Shown: positions 15,978 through 25,701, numbered from the stretch's first letter. The stretch: 64,000 nt of DNA from Candidatus Aalborgicola defluviihabitans (GCA_016705575.1 JADIXX010000001.1:868001-932000); one strand, 5' to 3'. Notes: generated from the letters alone by a model not told the origin. A program made the numbers and translations.

Positions 15978-18029
15978 TTAAGGGTTGCGTTGAAGCAAGG
16001 TAGCGCGAGGGGGGGCTATTTGGCTAGCCAGTTTGGTCACCAGACTTGTTAGCGCCTCCACACCAACCGGTGGCTGCGCCAGCCAGGGCAGCACATAGGT
16101 TTTTTTCGCCAGACCATCGGCAATGCGATCCATCTGCCGGGCTTCACCCACCAGACGTGCGCGCAGCAACGGGTCTTGTGTGCCCGCCGCCAGAATGCTC
16201 TTGTTGATTACCCATGCAAAGGGTTCAATGCTGGCCCGGCGCAAGTCTTCTTGCAAGGCTTGTGCCTGCGATACCGGGGTGGTTTCCGCCAGAGTGACCA
16301 AAATAATTTTGGTGTACAGCGGGTCCTGCAAACGCATCAACGGGGTGACGACGCGGCCCACGCCATGCCCCTCAAACTCCCGCATCATTTGGCGGTGGTA
16401 GGCGCCGGTTGCATCCATCAGCAAGAGCGAGTGGCCAGTGGGGGCCGTATCCAGCACCACAAAGGCGCTGCGCGCTTCGCTCACCACACGCGAGAAAGCG
16501 TGGAACACCGCAACCTCTTCGGTGCAGGGAGAGCGCAGGTCCTCCAGCATCAAGGCGCGTTCTTGCGCATCAAGCCCGGCGCCTTTGCTGGCCATGATCT
16601 TGTCGATATACCGCTGCGTTTCGACGATGGGGTCAATGCGGTCCACGCGCAACCCTTCGACCGTCCCTTCAAGTGTCTTGGTCAGATGCGCAGCTGGGTC
16701 GGTGGTGCTCAAATGCACTGTCTTGCCCCGCTGAACCAGACCCAGCGCCAGGGCTGCGGCAACGGTTGTCTTGCCAACCCCACCTTTACCCATCACCATG
16801 ATCAAGCCCTGCCCGGCTTGCGCCAGTGCATCGGCCAACGCATCCAGACCAGCGCCTTGCAGCGGCACTGCCAACGACAAGGGCTCGACCGTACCGCTCA
16901 CCCCTTGCGCCGCGTTGGCCTGTGGCAGCAAGGCTCGCAAAGCGGCAAGGCCAACGGTATCAAAAGCACGCAGAGGAACCTGATCTTGCGGTAGTGCCCG
17001 CAAATTTTCAGGCATGGCGTCTAGCGCCTTGGTGCCCAAGTCTTCAAGGGCCGCAGCAACAGCGTCGTGGCTGTCGGTTGCGTGAAAGACGCCGTTGATG
17101 ACCAGCCGCTGGTTGAGCAGACCCAGAATTTGCAACTCGTCGGACGTGCGCGATGCTTCGCCAATCGCACCCGCATCCGCTCGGGTCACCAAGATGATGG
17201 TGGTCAAGGCTGGGTCGCACAAGGCATCCAGTGCGGCCTTGAACCGCAGCTCCTGCATCTTCAGGCCGGAGTGAGGCCCAAGACAGGATGCACCCTGGTC
17301 GTTGTCTGCCAGAAACCCGCTCCAGGCTTTGGGCAAGCTCAGCAGCCGCAGCGTATGACCGGTAGGGGCTGTATCAAAAACGATGTGGTCGTAGTTCTGG
17401 TCTTTGTCGGAGAGCAATGACGCAAATTCATCAAAGGATGCAATCTCGGTGGTGCATGCACCCGACAGTTGCTCCCTGACCGTCGAGATTTCTTTCTCAC
17501 TGGCATCTTGCCCCATCTGGTCAACCACACGTTGCCGGTAAGACTCTGCGGCGTTAACCGGGTCGATGTTCAAAACGGACAGCCGTGGCGCCCCCGGAAC
17601 CGGTGTGGGCAGGTTGCGCAGGACAACACCCAGCATTTCATCCAGATTCGACGCCGCGTCGGTACTGACCAAAAGGACTTTTTTGCCCGCGTCGGCCAAC
17701 CGCAAGGCCACTGCGGTGGAAATCGACGTCTTGCCGACGCCCCCTTTCCCGGTAAAAAACAGATGCCGGGTGGGCTGCGACAGCAACCCCAGTTTGCTGG
17801 ACTGCAACCAAGCCCGAACCGTCTCATGCGACGGGATGCCGCCGGCATGGACGATCACACCGCCGATGATGACGGCCGGCGTGGCTGTGACGCCATGGCT
17901 CTTGATGTCCTCACGCGATTCGATCTTGTCTATTTCAACGGCTACGCACAGTTCGCTGGCCACTCGTTGGATCATGCGTGTTGTGCTTTCGCATTTGCTG
18001 CATCCGGGGCCCAATACTGTGACTTTCAT
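15978..18029 (-). CDS. arsA: Arsenical pump ATPase ArsA with N-terminal thioredoxin-like domain
   Basis: 683 residues from ATG 18029, which overlaps the arsC stop codon (ATGA). Residues 1-75 form a Thioredoxin_3 (TM0996/MTH895) domain with active-site C10-SK-C13 and the cis-Pro segment TATPAVIIGG. Residues about 88-683 are a two-domain ArsA: Walker A motifs GKGGVGKT at 94-101 and 414-421, DTAPTGH after each, and the three metalloid cysteines of ArsA family members in GACTTE (C192), SCLGP (C249) and SPCTEE (C502). ArsA normally energises arsenite export. No arsD is present; the fused thioredoxin-like domain may deliver or release As(III) instead. Fusion seen directly; role inferred. Confidence 0.9.
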   Translation of the reverse strand: MKVTVLGPGCSKCESTTRMIQRVASELCVAVEIDKIESREDIKSHGVTATPAVIIGGVIVHAGGIPSHETVRAWLQSSKLGLLSQPTRHLFFTGKGGVGKTSISTAVALRLADAGKKVLLVSTDAASNLDEMLGVVLRNLPTPVPGAPRLSVLNIDPVNAAESYRQRVVDQMGQDASEKEISTVREQLSGACTTEIASFDEFASLLSDKDQNYDHIVFDTAPTGHTLRLLSLPKAWSGFLADNDQGASCLGPHSGLKMQELRFKAALDALCDPALTTIILVTRADAGAIGEASRTSDELQILGLLNQRLVINGVFHATDSHDAVAAALEDLGTKALDAMPENLRALPQDQVPLRAFDTVGLAALRALLPQANAAQGVSGTVEPLSLAVPLQGAGLDALADALAQAGQGLIMVMGKGGVGKTTVAAALALGLVQRGKTVHLSTTDPAAHLTKTLEGTVEGLRVDRIDPIVETQRYIDKIMASKGAGLDAQERALMLEDLRSPCTEEVAVFHAFSRVVSEARSAFVVLDTAPTGHSLLLMDATGAYHRQMMREFEGHGVGRVVTPLMRLQDPLYTKIILVTLAETTPVSQAQALQEDLRRASIEPFAWVINKSILAAGTQDPLLRARLVGEARQMDRIADGLAKKTYVLPWLAQPPVGVEALTSLVTKLASQIAPPRATLLQRNP

Positions 18030-18445
18030 TGTTTTCCCTTGGCATTGATAACGACTTGGCCGTCTTCCTTGGTGAACCCCGCCTGTTGTGGCTGGGGCAG
18101 GATATCCAGCACCAACTCTGACGGGCGACACAGGCGTGTGCCCAGGGGCGTGACCACGATGGGCCGGTTCATCAAAACCGGATGGGCCAGCATGGCATCC
18201 ACCAGCTGTGCATCGGTCACGCCACTGCGGCCCAGCTGCAATTCAGTAAACACCGACTCCTTGCTGCGCACGATGTCCATCACCGGCAGGCCACTGGCCT
18301 GGATCAGGGCGAGCAGCGTTTCACGCTTTGGTGGAGTTTTCAGGTATTCGATGACAGTTGGCTCCACGCCGCTGTTGCGGATCATGGCCAGGGTATTGCG
18401 CGAGGTGCCGCATTGGGGGTTGTGGTAAATCGTGACTGTGCTCAT
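18026..18445 (-). CDS. arsC: Glutaredoxin-dependent arsenate reductase
   Basis: 139 residues from ATG 18445, chosen for its AAGGA six bases upstream; an earlier in-frame ATG (18460) overlaps the acr3 stop codon. The ArsC (Spx/ArsC thioredoxin-fold) signature is TIYHNPQCGTSRNTL with catalytic C12, followed by the arginines that bind arsenate (near LNRPIVVTPLGTRLCRP, here MNRPIVV). It reduces arsenate to arsenite using glutathione and glutaredoxin. Translationally coupled to the genes on both sides. Confidence 0.93.
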   Translation of the reverse strand: MSTVTIYHNPQCGTSRNTLAMIRNSGVEPTVIEYLKTPPKRETLLALIQASGLPVMDIVRSKESVFTELQLGRSGVTDAQLVDAMLAHPVLMNRPIVVTPLGTRLCRPSELVLDILPQPQQAGFTKEDGQVVINAKGKQ

Positions 18446-18456
18446 GTTGAGTTCCT

Positions 18457-19476
18457 TCATGCCCGCTCGTACCAGGACTTGCTACTATTGACAATGTAGA
18501 CCACCAGCAGCATGACGGGCACTTCAATCAAAACCCCCACCACGGTTGCCAGCGCTGCGCCGGAGTTGAATCCAAACAGGCTGATGGCTGCCGCCACGGC
18601 TAGCTCAAAGAAGTTGGATGCGCCAATCAAAGCCGAAGGGCAGGCAATGTTGTGCTTTTCGCCCAGCACCCGGTTGAGCCAGTAGGCCAGCGCTGAATTG
18701 AAAAGCACCTGAATCAGGATCGGAACCGCCAGCAAAGCAATCACCAGTGGTTGCCTCAAAATGGCCTCGCCCTGGAACGCAAACAGTAGCACCAGCGTGG
18801 CCAGCAGTGCCGCAACAGACCATGGACCCATCTTGGCCATCACCGCATCAAAACGGGCCGTACCCTGGGTCAGCAGCGATTTGCGCAGCAGTTGCGCCAG
18901 GATGACTGGGATAACGATGTACAGAACCACCGAGGTCAGCAAGGTATCCCATGGCACCGTAATTGCCGAAATGCCCAGCAAAAATGCGACCAGCGGCGCG
19001 AAGGCGATGACCATGATGCTGTCGTTCAAAGCCACTTGCGACAACGTGAACAGCGGGTCACCGCCAGTCAGCCGGCTCCAAACAAACACCATTGCCGTGC
19101 AGGGCGCTGCGGCCAGCAGAATCAGGCCGGCAATGTAGCTATCGAGCTGGTCGGGCGGCAGCATCGGTGCAAACCAATGGCGAATGAACAGCCAACCCAG
19201 AAATGCCATGGAAAACGGCTTGACCAGCCAGTTGACAAACAAGGTCACGCCAATGCCCTTGATGTGCTGGCGCACCTGGCCCAACGCGGCAAAGTCCACC
19301 TTTACCAGCATCGGGATGATCATCACCCAAATCAAAAAACCCACGGGCAAATTGACCTGCGCAATTTCCATCTGGCCAATGGCCTGAGACACCCCGGGAA
19401 AGAGCTGCCCCAAGGCAATACCCACAACAATGCACAAGAAAACCCAGACTGTCAGATAACGCTCAAATATGCTCAT
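18457..19476 (-). CDS. acr3: ACR3-family arsenite efflux permease
   Basis: About 340 residues from ATG 19476, which overlaps the arsR stop codon (ATGA). Around ten membrane segments. Typical ACR3 elements are SIFERYLTVWVFLCIVVGI at the N-terminus, VNLPVGFLIWVMIIPMLVKVDF, the conserved cysteine in LAAAPCTAMVFVWS that is essential in characterised ACR3 proteins, and IGASNFFELAVAAAISLFG. It exports As(OH)3 across the inner membrane. Here it may be energised by the ArsA encoded two genes downstream. Confidence 0.93.
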   Translation of the reverse strand: MSIFERYLTVWVFLCIVVGIALGQLFPGVSQAIGQMEIAQVNLPVGFLIWVMIIPMLVKVDFAALGQVRQHIKGIGVTLFVNWLVKPFSMAFLGWLFIRHWFAPMLPPDQLDSYIAGLILLAAAPCTAMVFVWSRLTGGDPLFTLSQVALNDSIMVIAFAPLVAFLLGISAITVPWDTLLTSVVLYIVIPVILAQLLRKSLLTQGTARFDAVMAKMGPWSVAALLATLVLLFAFQGEAILRQPLVIALLAVPILIQVLFNSALAYWLNRVLGEKHNIACPSALIGASNFFELAVAAAISLFGFNSGAALATVVGVLIEVPVMLLVVYIVNSSKSWYERA

Positions 19477-19805
19477 GGGACGCATACCCCCAATGATGCG
19501 ACCACCCCGGTCAGGCAAGGCTCGCCCTGGCAGCAGTTTTGGGTGAGGTACGTCAACAAGTCGCTCATGCGGTCAAACTGTGCGCGATAAATCAGGTTGC
19601 GCCCGTCGCGCTTCTGGCTGACCAGATCGGCGTGCATCAACTCTTTCAGGTGAAATGACAGCGTGTTGGGCGCAACCTTCAGTGCGTCGGCCAAGACACC
19701 CGGTGTGAGCCCGGCTTCACCGGCCACCACCAGTGCCCGAAAGATCTCCAGGCGCGACGCTTGTGCCAAAGCCGAAAGCGCCTTCACGACTGTATTTGAT
19801 TCCAT
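19473..19805 (-). CDS. arsR: ArsR-family arsenite-responsive repressor
   Basis: 110 residues. Winged helix-turn-helix: RLEIFRALVVAGEAGLTPGVLADAL, recognition helix VAPNTLSFHLKEL and wing SQKRDGRNLIYRA. The As(III)-binding cysteines are not in the alpha-3 helix but at the C-terminus, in NCCQGEPC (C91, C92, C97), as in the Acidithiobacillus ferrooxidans type of ArsR. First gene of a four-gene operon coupled throughout by ATGA-type overlaps or near-overlaps. No Shine-Dalgarno is visible before the ATG because the likely operator abuts it. Confidence 0.92.
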   Translation of the reverse strand: MESNTVVKALSALAQASRLEIFRALVVAGEAGLTPGVLADALKVAPNTLSFHLKELMHADLVSQKRDGRNLIYRAQFDRMSDLLTYLTQNCCQGEPCLTGVVASLGVCVP

Positions 19806-19829
19806 TATTCAATGATAGTTGAAATAATA
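19806..19829 (-). promoter_or_regulatory. Probable ArsR operator directly upstream of arsR
   Basis: Minus strand: TATTATTTCAACTATCATTGAATA, an imperfect dyad with TTCAA/TTGAA arms, ending at the base before the arsR ATG. TTCAA...TTGAA half-sites are usual for ArsR/SmtB operators. Binding here would cover any ribosome site and the transcription start, giving autoregulation. Confidence 0.6.
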
Positions 19830-19878
19830 ACCGATGCACAAAGGAATATGAGCTGATTTCCCGACCGCGCTGGTACTC

Positions 19879-20601
19879 CTAGGTGCGATGAGCATATTGC
19901 AGGCGTAAGAGCCACCCCGCCCACGCCAACGCACCGATGATCACTAAAGCGCCTAGCGCGCGCGTCAAACCGCCTATAAGTTGCGCCTTGGGCAGCAACC
20001 CCATGGAAGAAAACAAGAATATCCAATCATGGCCGCCCTCCTCGCCCGTTTGTCCATTCAGCAGCATGAGTTGGGGATGCAGTGCGTCATACATATAGGG
20101 CGCTACGTCCAACAACGACACGCCAAAAAACCACAGCCCGATAGATGCACCAAAGGGATCGCGGTTAGTTACCAGCAGCGCACCCGCCAAAACCAACGGC
20201 ATCACCAATTGGCCCAGGGTTCCTCCCAAAACGGTGAACCACTCTCCCAATGGCATAAAAATGACGTGCCCGGCTTCATGAAAAATGAGTAGTGGACGGT
20301 GCAGAAATACCGCTCCCATAGCGCCGTCTCGGTAGTCCAGTGCGATCAAGCTCGCGCCCCACACACCAAATGCCATCCACGACAGGCAACGCAGCCAAAG
20401 TGCTGATGAACTGACCTGATCGGGCACTTCCGTCAAGCGTGACCACCAACCTTCTCGATCAGCTTCATCATCCGCTGTTGGTCGTGTCACAGCACTCTGT
20501 CCAACCTTGGCGAGTATGACCCCGCACTCAGGGCACGCAGCGGGAAGAGCCTGGTCTGAGGGAAGCGGCTGGTGACCACAATTAGGACAACGCGAATACA
20601 T
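19879..20601 (-). CDS. Membrane protein with zinc ribbon and HEAGH motif (M50-like)
   Basis: 240 residues. The N-terminal zinc ribbon is CPNCGHQPLPSDQALPAACPECG (C5/C8 and C23/C26). After an acidic linker come about five membrane segments. The segment RPLLIFHEAGHVIFMPLG carries HEAGH, the zinc-protease HExxH pattern typical of site-2-protease/M50 membrane peptidases. The second metal-ligand motif of M50 (NxxPxxxxDG) was not found; SLLDVAPYMYD may or may not serve. A metalloprotease is possible but not proven. Downstream of nothing obvious; the ars operon diverges functionally. Confidence 0.6.
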   Translation of the reverse strand: MYSRCPNCGHQPLPSDQALPAACPECGVILAKVGQSAVTRPTADDEADREGWWSRLTEVPDQVSSSALWLRCLSWMAFGVWGASLIALDYRDGAMGAVFLHRPLLIFHEAGHVIFMPLGEWFTVLGGTLGQLVMPLVLAGALLVTNRDPFGASIGLWFFGVSLLDVAPYMYDALHPQLMLLNGQTGEEGGHDWIFLFSSMGLLPKAQLIGGLTRALGALVIIGALAWAGWLLRLQYAHRT

Positions 20602-20625
20602 ACAAACTACTCTTCTACGACGTGA

Positions 20626-21579
20626 CTAACTGCGCGGCAAACGCACGGTCAACAGTTGCGAGGCAAGGGCTGCGTCGTCAGGGTCGGTCACCATTGTTAC
20701 CAGCCAGTCTTCACCGTCCGTCTGAACCGCAATGCCCTCCACCTTGGGCGCGCCTTGCAGGCGTATCAGGCGGCGCACTTGGCCGTCCACAGCAACCACC
20801 CCCAACGCCGATGCTACACAGGCTCCGTCTGCCACGCTGCTACTGGTGTCTTCGGCTACTGCGCTGCACAACCACTCGCCACCAGGCAGCGGCACACCAT
20901 CGGTCAGGCTCAATGGCACCCCGTCCACGTCACCCAAGTCCAGCATCTGCACGCTCAAGATGGCGGGCGGCTCCGTCTGCAGCCCTGCCAGCCATCGCGC
21001 TGCCACATTCCAGTCGTAATGGATACAAGCACTGCGCGCATCATTTTTGTTGCCTCGCTGTAGCAAATGCAGCTCTTCACTAGCCACCCAGGCGCCCTCA
21101 ATATTCAAATCGGCAAATTGTTTGCGCAGCGGCGCGTACAAGGCAGACAAAGACACGATAGCCTTGCGTCCATTGAGCTGCCCAGGACCAGCCAGTGCCA
21201 CCAGTACGCCCGTCTCTCGGTTGGGCGTAGATCCCGAGCCCAATGCCAGCAACGCACCGCCCACACAGCCGGGCAGGGGTGGCAAGTGCGCAAGGGTTTC
21301 AAAGTCTGGCTTGACCCTTTTGCGTTGGGCAGTGTCTCTGGGTAAATCACCATCCAGCAACTGCAACAAACGACCCGGTGCAGGTGCCGTTCCGGCAGCT
21401 ACGGTGTCTTCAAACAAGCCAAGATGCAAGTCGTCGTCCGCCACCACATACAGCGTATGGCCAGACCGAACAAGGCCACTGGCCGCACTCAGATGCGCCC
21501 GTGCTTGCGGATGCTGTACTGGGTCTATTCGAAGTGTGCCGATATTTTGTGGATTCAGGGTGCAAGAGAAAGAAGGCAT
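20626..21579 (-). CDS. Conserved hypothetical protein (DUF6929-like)
   Basis: About 317 residues; the ATG at 21579 is taken as start, though a TTG at 21594 is also in frame and neither has a clear ribosome site. No signal peptide. Repeating motifs such as SGHTLYVVADDDLHLGLFE, GGALLALGSGSTPNRETG and QLNGRKAIVSLSALYAPL suggest a beta-propeller-like fold. The match to DUF6929 is from memory and uncertain. The gene ends 24 bases upstream of the M50-like gene on the same strand, so the two may be co-transcribed. Confidence 0.6.
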   Translation of the reverse strand: MPSFSCTLNPQNIGTLRIDPVQHPQARAHLSAASGLVRSGHTLYVVADDDLHLGLFEDTVAAGTAPAPGRLLQLLDGDLPRDTAQRKRVKPDFETLAHLPPLPGCVGGALLALGSGSTPNRETGVLVALAGPGQLNGRKAIVSLSALYAPLRKQFADLNIEGAWVASEELHLLQRGNKNDARSACIHYDWNVAARWLAGLQTEPPAILSVQMLDLGDVDGVPLSLTDGVPLPGGEWLCSAVAEDTSSSVADGACVASALGVVAVDGQVRRLIRLQGAPKVEGIAVQTDGEDWLVTMVTDPDDAALASQLLTVRLPRS

Positions 21580-21735
21580 GGAAAAATCGGCCAACGGCTA
21601 TCAATGGCTTGGACCAATAATTGCATGGTACTATTTACGTGTCCCCTCCTGCTGCGTTCTCACAAAAAAAAATCGAGAGAAAGCTCTGTTCGCAACCGTA
21701 CAGAAGGACGGTACGTTGATCCGTAAGCTCGATTC

Positions 21736-24700
21736 ATGCTCAACTCGCACGAACTAGACAACGACATGTTCGCATCGCGTGAACCAAACTATCAAAGCAC
21801 ACCCAAATTGGTCTCGGTCTCGACAGTATCAGATATACCCTTGGTCAGTGTGATTGTCCGAAGCATGGACCGACCCATGCTTCAGGATGCACTCGATTCC
21901 ATTGCATTGCAAACCTACGCGAACGTGGAAGTAGTAGTAGTGAATGCAACGGGAGTCAATCACAGCACATTAGATAAATGTTGTGGCCGATTTCCCCTGA
22001 GACTCGTTCAGGGTAGCGGTAATCTGGAACGCTCTGCGGCCGCAAATTTGGGTATGGAGAGCGCAAAAGGAACATACCTCATTTTTTTGGATGATGACGA
22101 TTTTTTCTTGGCAAACCATCTGGAAAAATTGTGCACAGCGCTGACAACGAGTACAGCGCGGGCATGCTACACGGGTGTGCAGTTATTGGGAAGCGAAGGG
22201 CAAACCATCCTGGTGCTGGATGAACCGTGGGAAATTGACCGACTGAGAGGGGCAAATTTTCTTCCCATTCACGCTGTTCTTTTTGAACGCTCACTTCTGG
22301 ACGATGGCTGCCGATTTCGAGAAGATCTCGAGTGTCTGGAAGACTGGGAGTTTTGGCTGCAAATTGCAGCCCTTACGGACTTCCAGCATGTGCCCGAAGT
22401 GAGTGCTGTGTACCGTATCGCTCTCGGCTCTTCTGGCCTTTCATCGGAAGCTGACGCCGAAAAACACATCACCAATAGGGCGTTGATTTTCGAAACTTGG
22501 CTTCCACAATTTACTTCACGCGACTGGGTACGCTCGATTCACTGGTTTGAGAACGCGAGAAGCCATTTTTACCAAATGGCATTGGATCGTTTTCATGAAA
22601 ATCAACAACTGGAGGCGCAGTTACTTGCCGACCAAGCGGTTTTTGCTGATATGCAGTCCAAGCTGGATGCTGCCCACATACATGCAGTGGCCTTACAAGA
22701 AAATATTGACCGTTTTGATCGACGCAAAGCGGCTTTGATAGGAATTGCTGCAGAGAATGCAACCCGAGCCGATGCATTGCAAAACACAATTGAGGAGCTA
22801 GTCAATTCAACTTCATGGAAAGTGACAGGGCTGCTGAGATTTGTGTCTCGTATTGCGCGCGGGGAGCGCCGTCAGGCAATGGACAGCGTTCGTCGGCGTC
22901 TCATCTCCCTAGCGAACCAGGTGGGCGTTCGCCTACCGCCCGCCTGGGTTGGCGCCTCGTCAGATACAGCTCTCAATATTGCAGGCACACCCACTCACCA
23001 TTTGGTATCGCGTTTTCTGGAGCTATCGGACACGTCCATGTCAGGAATGGTGGACATGGGAGGTGTCGCACCCATTGTCACCCTCCCGCACGGGCGAATC
23101 GCTGTGCATGCGCATATTTTTTACCCGGATGTTGGCCCTGAATTCGCAGGTTTCCTGGGTCGCATGCCATTTGCATTCGACTTGTTTATATCGGTTCCCA
23201 ATGAAGAAGCCCGAATAGACTGCAAGGCATTGTTTGCACATCTGCCAAAACTGCTGCGCCTGAAAATTGCCGTGGTGCCGAATCGGGGGCGCGATGTAGC
23301 GCCCATGTTCTGCACCTTCGGCGCAGAGTTACGCAAATATGATTACCTGGCACATATCCATAGTAAAAAATCGCTATACAACGAGGGAGCAACCCAGGGT
23401 TGGAGAGAGTATTTGCTGGAGCAACTGATGGGAAGCCCTCTACAGATACGAAAAATCTTTGCGTTGCTGGCCGAGCCCACGCGGGTTGGCTTGATCTATC
23501 CGCAAAACTATTCCAAGCTTCCTTACTGGGCCAATACCTGGCTTTCCAACAAGCCGTTGGCGCGTTCGTGGTGCCAACGGCTGGGCATTGATGACATGCC
23601 CAACGGGTATTTTGACTATCCAGCGGGTTCCATGTTCTGGGCCCGTACCAAAGCCCTGAAGCCATTGTTTGATGCAGGCTTGACACTGGACGACTTCCCA
23701 ATGGAGACGGGCCAACAGGACGCGACGCCTGCTCACTGCCTGGAACGCCTGTTTGCACTGACCGCCAATCGCAGCGGCTATAAGACGGCAATTTTGCAGG
23801 ATGCGGCATCTCCCCGATCGTCCGCTTGGGGCTTTGAACAATATTTGGGACAAACCGACGCCCACGTGCGCGCCCTCGTGTCTGACGCTGCTTTGGAAGT
23901 GGTGGCATTTGACATCTTTGACACGCTGCTGCTGCGACCTCTCTTAAACCCCGAGAGCACCAAAGCCATCATTGCGCAAAAGGCGGGCGAGGATGTTGGC
24001 AAGACCTATCTGAGATTCAGGGCTCAGTCTGAAGGTCTGGCGCGACAACGGGCCGGGCGCGATGTCGGTCTAGATGCCATTTATGCGGAGTTTGCAGTGC
24101 TGTCGGGATTGCAGGACGACTCAGTGGCCAGCCTGCGCCACCTGGAGGAAAGCGTGGAACATGCCGCGGTCAAAGCGCGATATGACGTAGTTGACATGCT
24201 GCAATTCGCACTGGCGAAAGGGAAGCGGGTGGTTCTGGCAAGTGACATGTTTCTGCCCCGGCCGGTTATTGAATCCATGCTGGCGGACAATGGAATTGTG
24301 GGGTGGCATGCGCTCTACCTGTCTTCGGAAGTAGGCTTGCGCAAGGACACCGGAGATTTGTACCACCACATCCTGGCAACAGAGCAAGTGACGCCTCAGC
24401 AAATATTGATGATTGGCGACAACGAGCACTCAGACGTTCAGATTCCCAGTGATATGGGTATCAAAATCTGGCATGTGATGCGCCCTGTGGAGATGGCGCA
24501 TGCTGCGGGGCGATTGTCGGCGTTGGTGCACCATGCGTTGAAAAAAAATGATCTGAACGAAGAGTTGACCTTGGGCTTAATACTGCGCGCCAATTTGGGG
24601 CCGGTCTTCTACTCCCATTTTAATTCGCTGGACCTGGTTCCGCCCAGTCACCAAGCTATTGGCTACACCGTTCTAGGTCCGCTGGTGTTGTCCTTCGTCC

Positions 24701-25701
24701 AATGGCTTGGACAGCGAGCTTCGGAAGAAGGCATGGATCGGCTCTATTTCCTGTCACGTGAAGGCGAGTTCCTGAAAAAGGTCTACGACTTATGGGCTCA
24801 ACATGCAGAAGCGCTGCCACCGTCTGAATACCTTATTTTGTCGCGGCGTGCAGTCACTGTCCCGATGATCCGAGGGATGGATGAAATTGAGGCCATTGCG
24901 CGGACGATCTATTTTGAAAATCAGGGAACCACATTTCTTCGCGAGCGGTATGGATTGGTGCTCACGGACGATGAATGGTCTGCCTGCGTTCAGCAGGGTT
25001 TGGTGCATGCGGACGGCTGGGTGGAAGTGACGAATGGGCAGATTGATCACCTCAAGCCGTTGCTTGCGGCGCTTTTGCCGCGAATTTTGGAGCAGGCTAA
25101 AACAGAGCTTCCCGGACTCATGGCTTATCTGAATGGCGTGGGCATGGGCTTGGGCGACGGCAAGAAATTTGCTGTGGTTGACGTTGGCTATTCAGCAACC
25201 ATCCAGGGGCGGTTAAATCAACTTTTGGACAGTAAGGTACATGGCTACTACATGATGACGGACAGTCGCGCAGAATCTGTTTCTGATCGATACGCCGTGA
25301 CTGTCGCGGGGTGCTTTGGCCAGTATGTTCAACCGACACTGGATGCATCTGCAATGTTGACGCAGAGCTTCGATCTTGAAAAACTGTTGAGTTCTGATGA
25401 AGCACAAATTGTTCGCTACAACATCATGCCTTCTGGTGCAGTGGCTCCAGAAGTCCGGGTTCTGAGCAGTGATGAAGTCCAATCCCAATCCATCAGAGCA
25501 GAAATCAGAAAAGGCGCACTGAAATTTGTCCAAGATGCCGTGACCACACGCACCAATCTTTTGGAAAATTATGTCGTTCCAGTGTCTTTGGGACGAGGTC
25601 TGTATGAAGCATTCGTGAAAAACGCATCCGAACGTGAGGTCGCTTTGCTGCGCGAGTTGGTTCTGGACGATTACTACTGTGGCCGTGATTTGGTGCGATA
25701 G
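21736..25701 (+). CDS. Multidomain glycan-synthesis protein: GT2 glycosyltransferase, RgpF-like domain, HAD domain and C-terminal domain
   Basis: 1321 residues. Residues about 35-250 are a GT-A family-2 transferase (PLVSVIVRSMDRP, then FLDDDDFFL with acidic cluster D119-D122, and EDWEFWLQIA). Residues 285-360 look helical/coiled. Residues about 450-690 match rhamnan-synthesis protein F: AVHAHIFYPDV, VVPNRGRDVAPM, YLAHIHSKKS, FDYPAGSMFWAR. Residues 720-920 are a HAD hydrolase (AFDIFDTLLLRP with D726/D729; ASDMFLPR; MIGDNEHSDVQ). The last 360 residues (FLSREGEFLKKVYDLW, LSRRAVTVP) often follow such HAD domains. It should build or modify a surface polysaccharide. Convergent with a methyltransferase 11 bases away. 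Confidence 0.8.
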   Translation: MLNSHELDNDMFASREPNYQSTPKLVSVSTVSDIPLVSVIVRSMDRPMLQDALDSIALQTYANVEVVVVNATGVNHSTLDKCCGRFPLRLVQGSGNLERSAAANLGMESAKGTYLIFLDDDDFFLANHLEKLCTALTTSTARACYTGVQLLGSEGQTILVLDEPWEIDRLRGANFLPIHAVLFERSLLDDGCRFREDLECLEDWEFWLQIAALTDFQHVPEVSAVYRIALGSSGLSSEADAEKHITNRALIFETWLPQFTSRDWVRSIHWFENARSHFYQMALDRFHENQQLEAQLLADQAVFADMQSKLDAAHIHAVALQENIDRFDRRKAALIGIAAENATRADALQNTIEELVNSTSWKVTGLLRFVSRIARGERRQAMDSVRRRLISLANQVGVRLPPAWVGASSDTALNIAGTPTHHLVSRFLELSDTSMSGMVDMGGVAPIVTLPHGRIAVHAHIFYPDVGPEFAGFLGRMPFAFDLFISVPNEEARIDCKALFAHLPKLLRLKIAVVPNRGRDVAPMFCTFGAELRKYDYLAHIHSKKSLYNEGATQGWREYLLEQLMGSPLQIRKIFALLAEPTRVGLIYPQNYSKLPYWANTWLSNKPLARSWCQRLGIDDMPNGYFDYPAGSMFWARTKALKPLFDAGLTLDDFPMETGQQDATPAHCLERLFALTANRSGYKTAILQDAASPRSSAWGFEQYLGQTDAHVRALVSDAALEVVAFDIFDTLLLRPLLNPESTKAIIAQKAGEDVGKTYLRFRAQSEGLARQRAGRDVGLDAIYAEFAVLSGLQDDSVASLRHLEESVEHAAVKARYDVVDMLQFALAKGKRVVLASDMFLPRPVIESMLADNGIVGWHALYLSSEVGLRKDTGDLYHHILATEQVTPQQILMIGDNEHSDVQIPSDMGIKIWHVMRPVEMAHAAGRLSALVHHALKKNDLNEELTLGLILRANLGPVFYSHFNSLDLVPPSHQAIGYTVLGPLVLSFVQWLGQRASEEGMDRLYFLSREGEFLKKVYDLWAQHAEALPPSEYLILSRRAVTVPMIRGMDEIEAIARTIYFENQGTTFLRERYGLVLTDDEWSACVQQGLVHADGWVEVTNGQIDHLKPLLAALLPRILEQAKTELPGLMAYLNGVGMGLGDGKKFAVVDVGYSATIQGRLNQLLDSKVHGYYMMTDSRAESVSDRYAVTVAGCFGQYVQPTLDASAMLTQSFDLEKLLSSDEAQIVRYNIMPSGAVAPEVRVLSSDEVQSQSIRAEIRKGALKFVQDAVTTRTNLLENYVVPVSLGRGLYEAFVKNASEREVALLRELVLDDYYCGRDLVR

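Noticed and set aside
16176..18428. Long plus-strand ORFs (272 and 319 codons) opposite arsA and arsC
   Set aside because: Shadows caused by high GC third positions; the minus strand carries all ars motifs.
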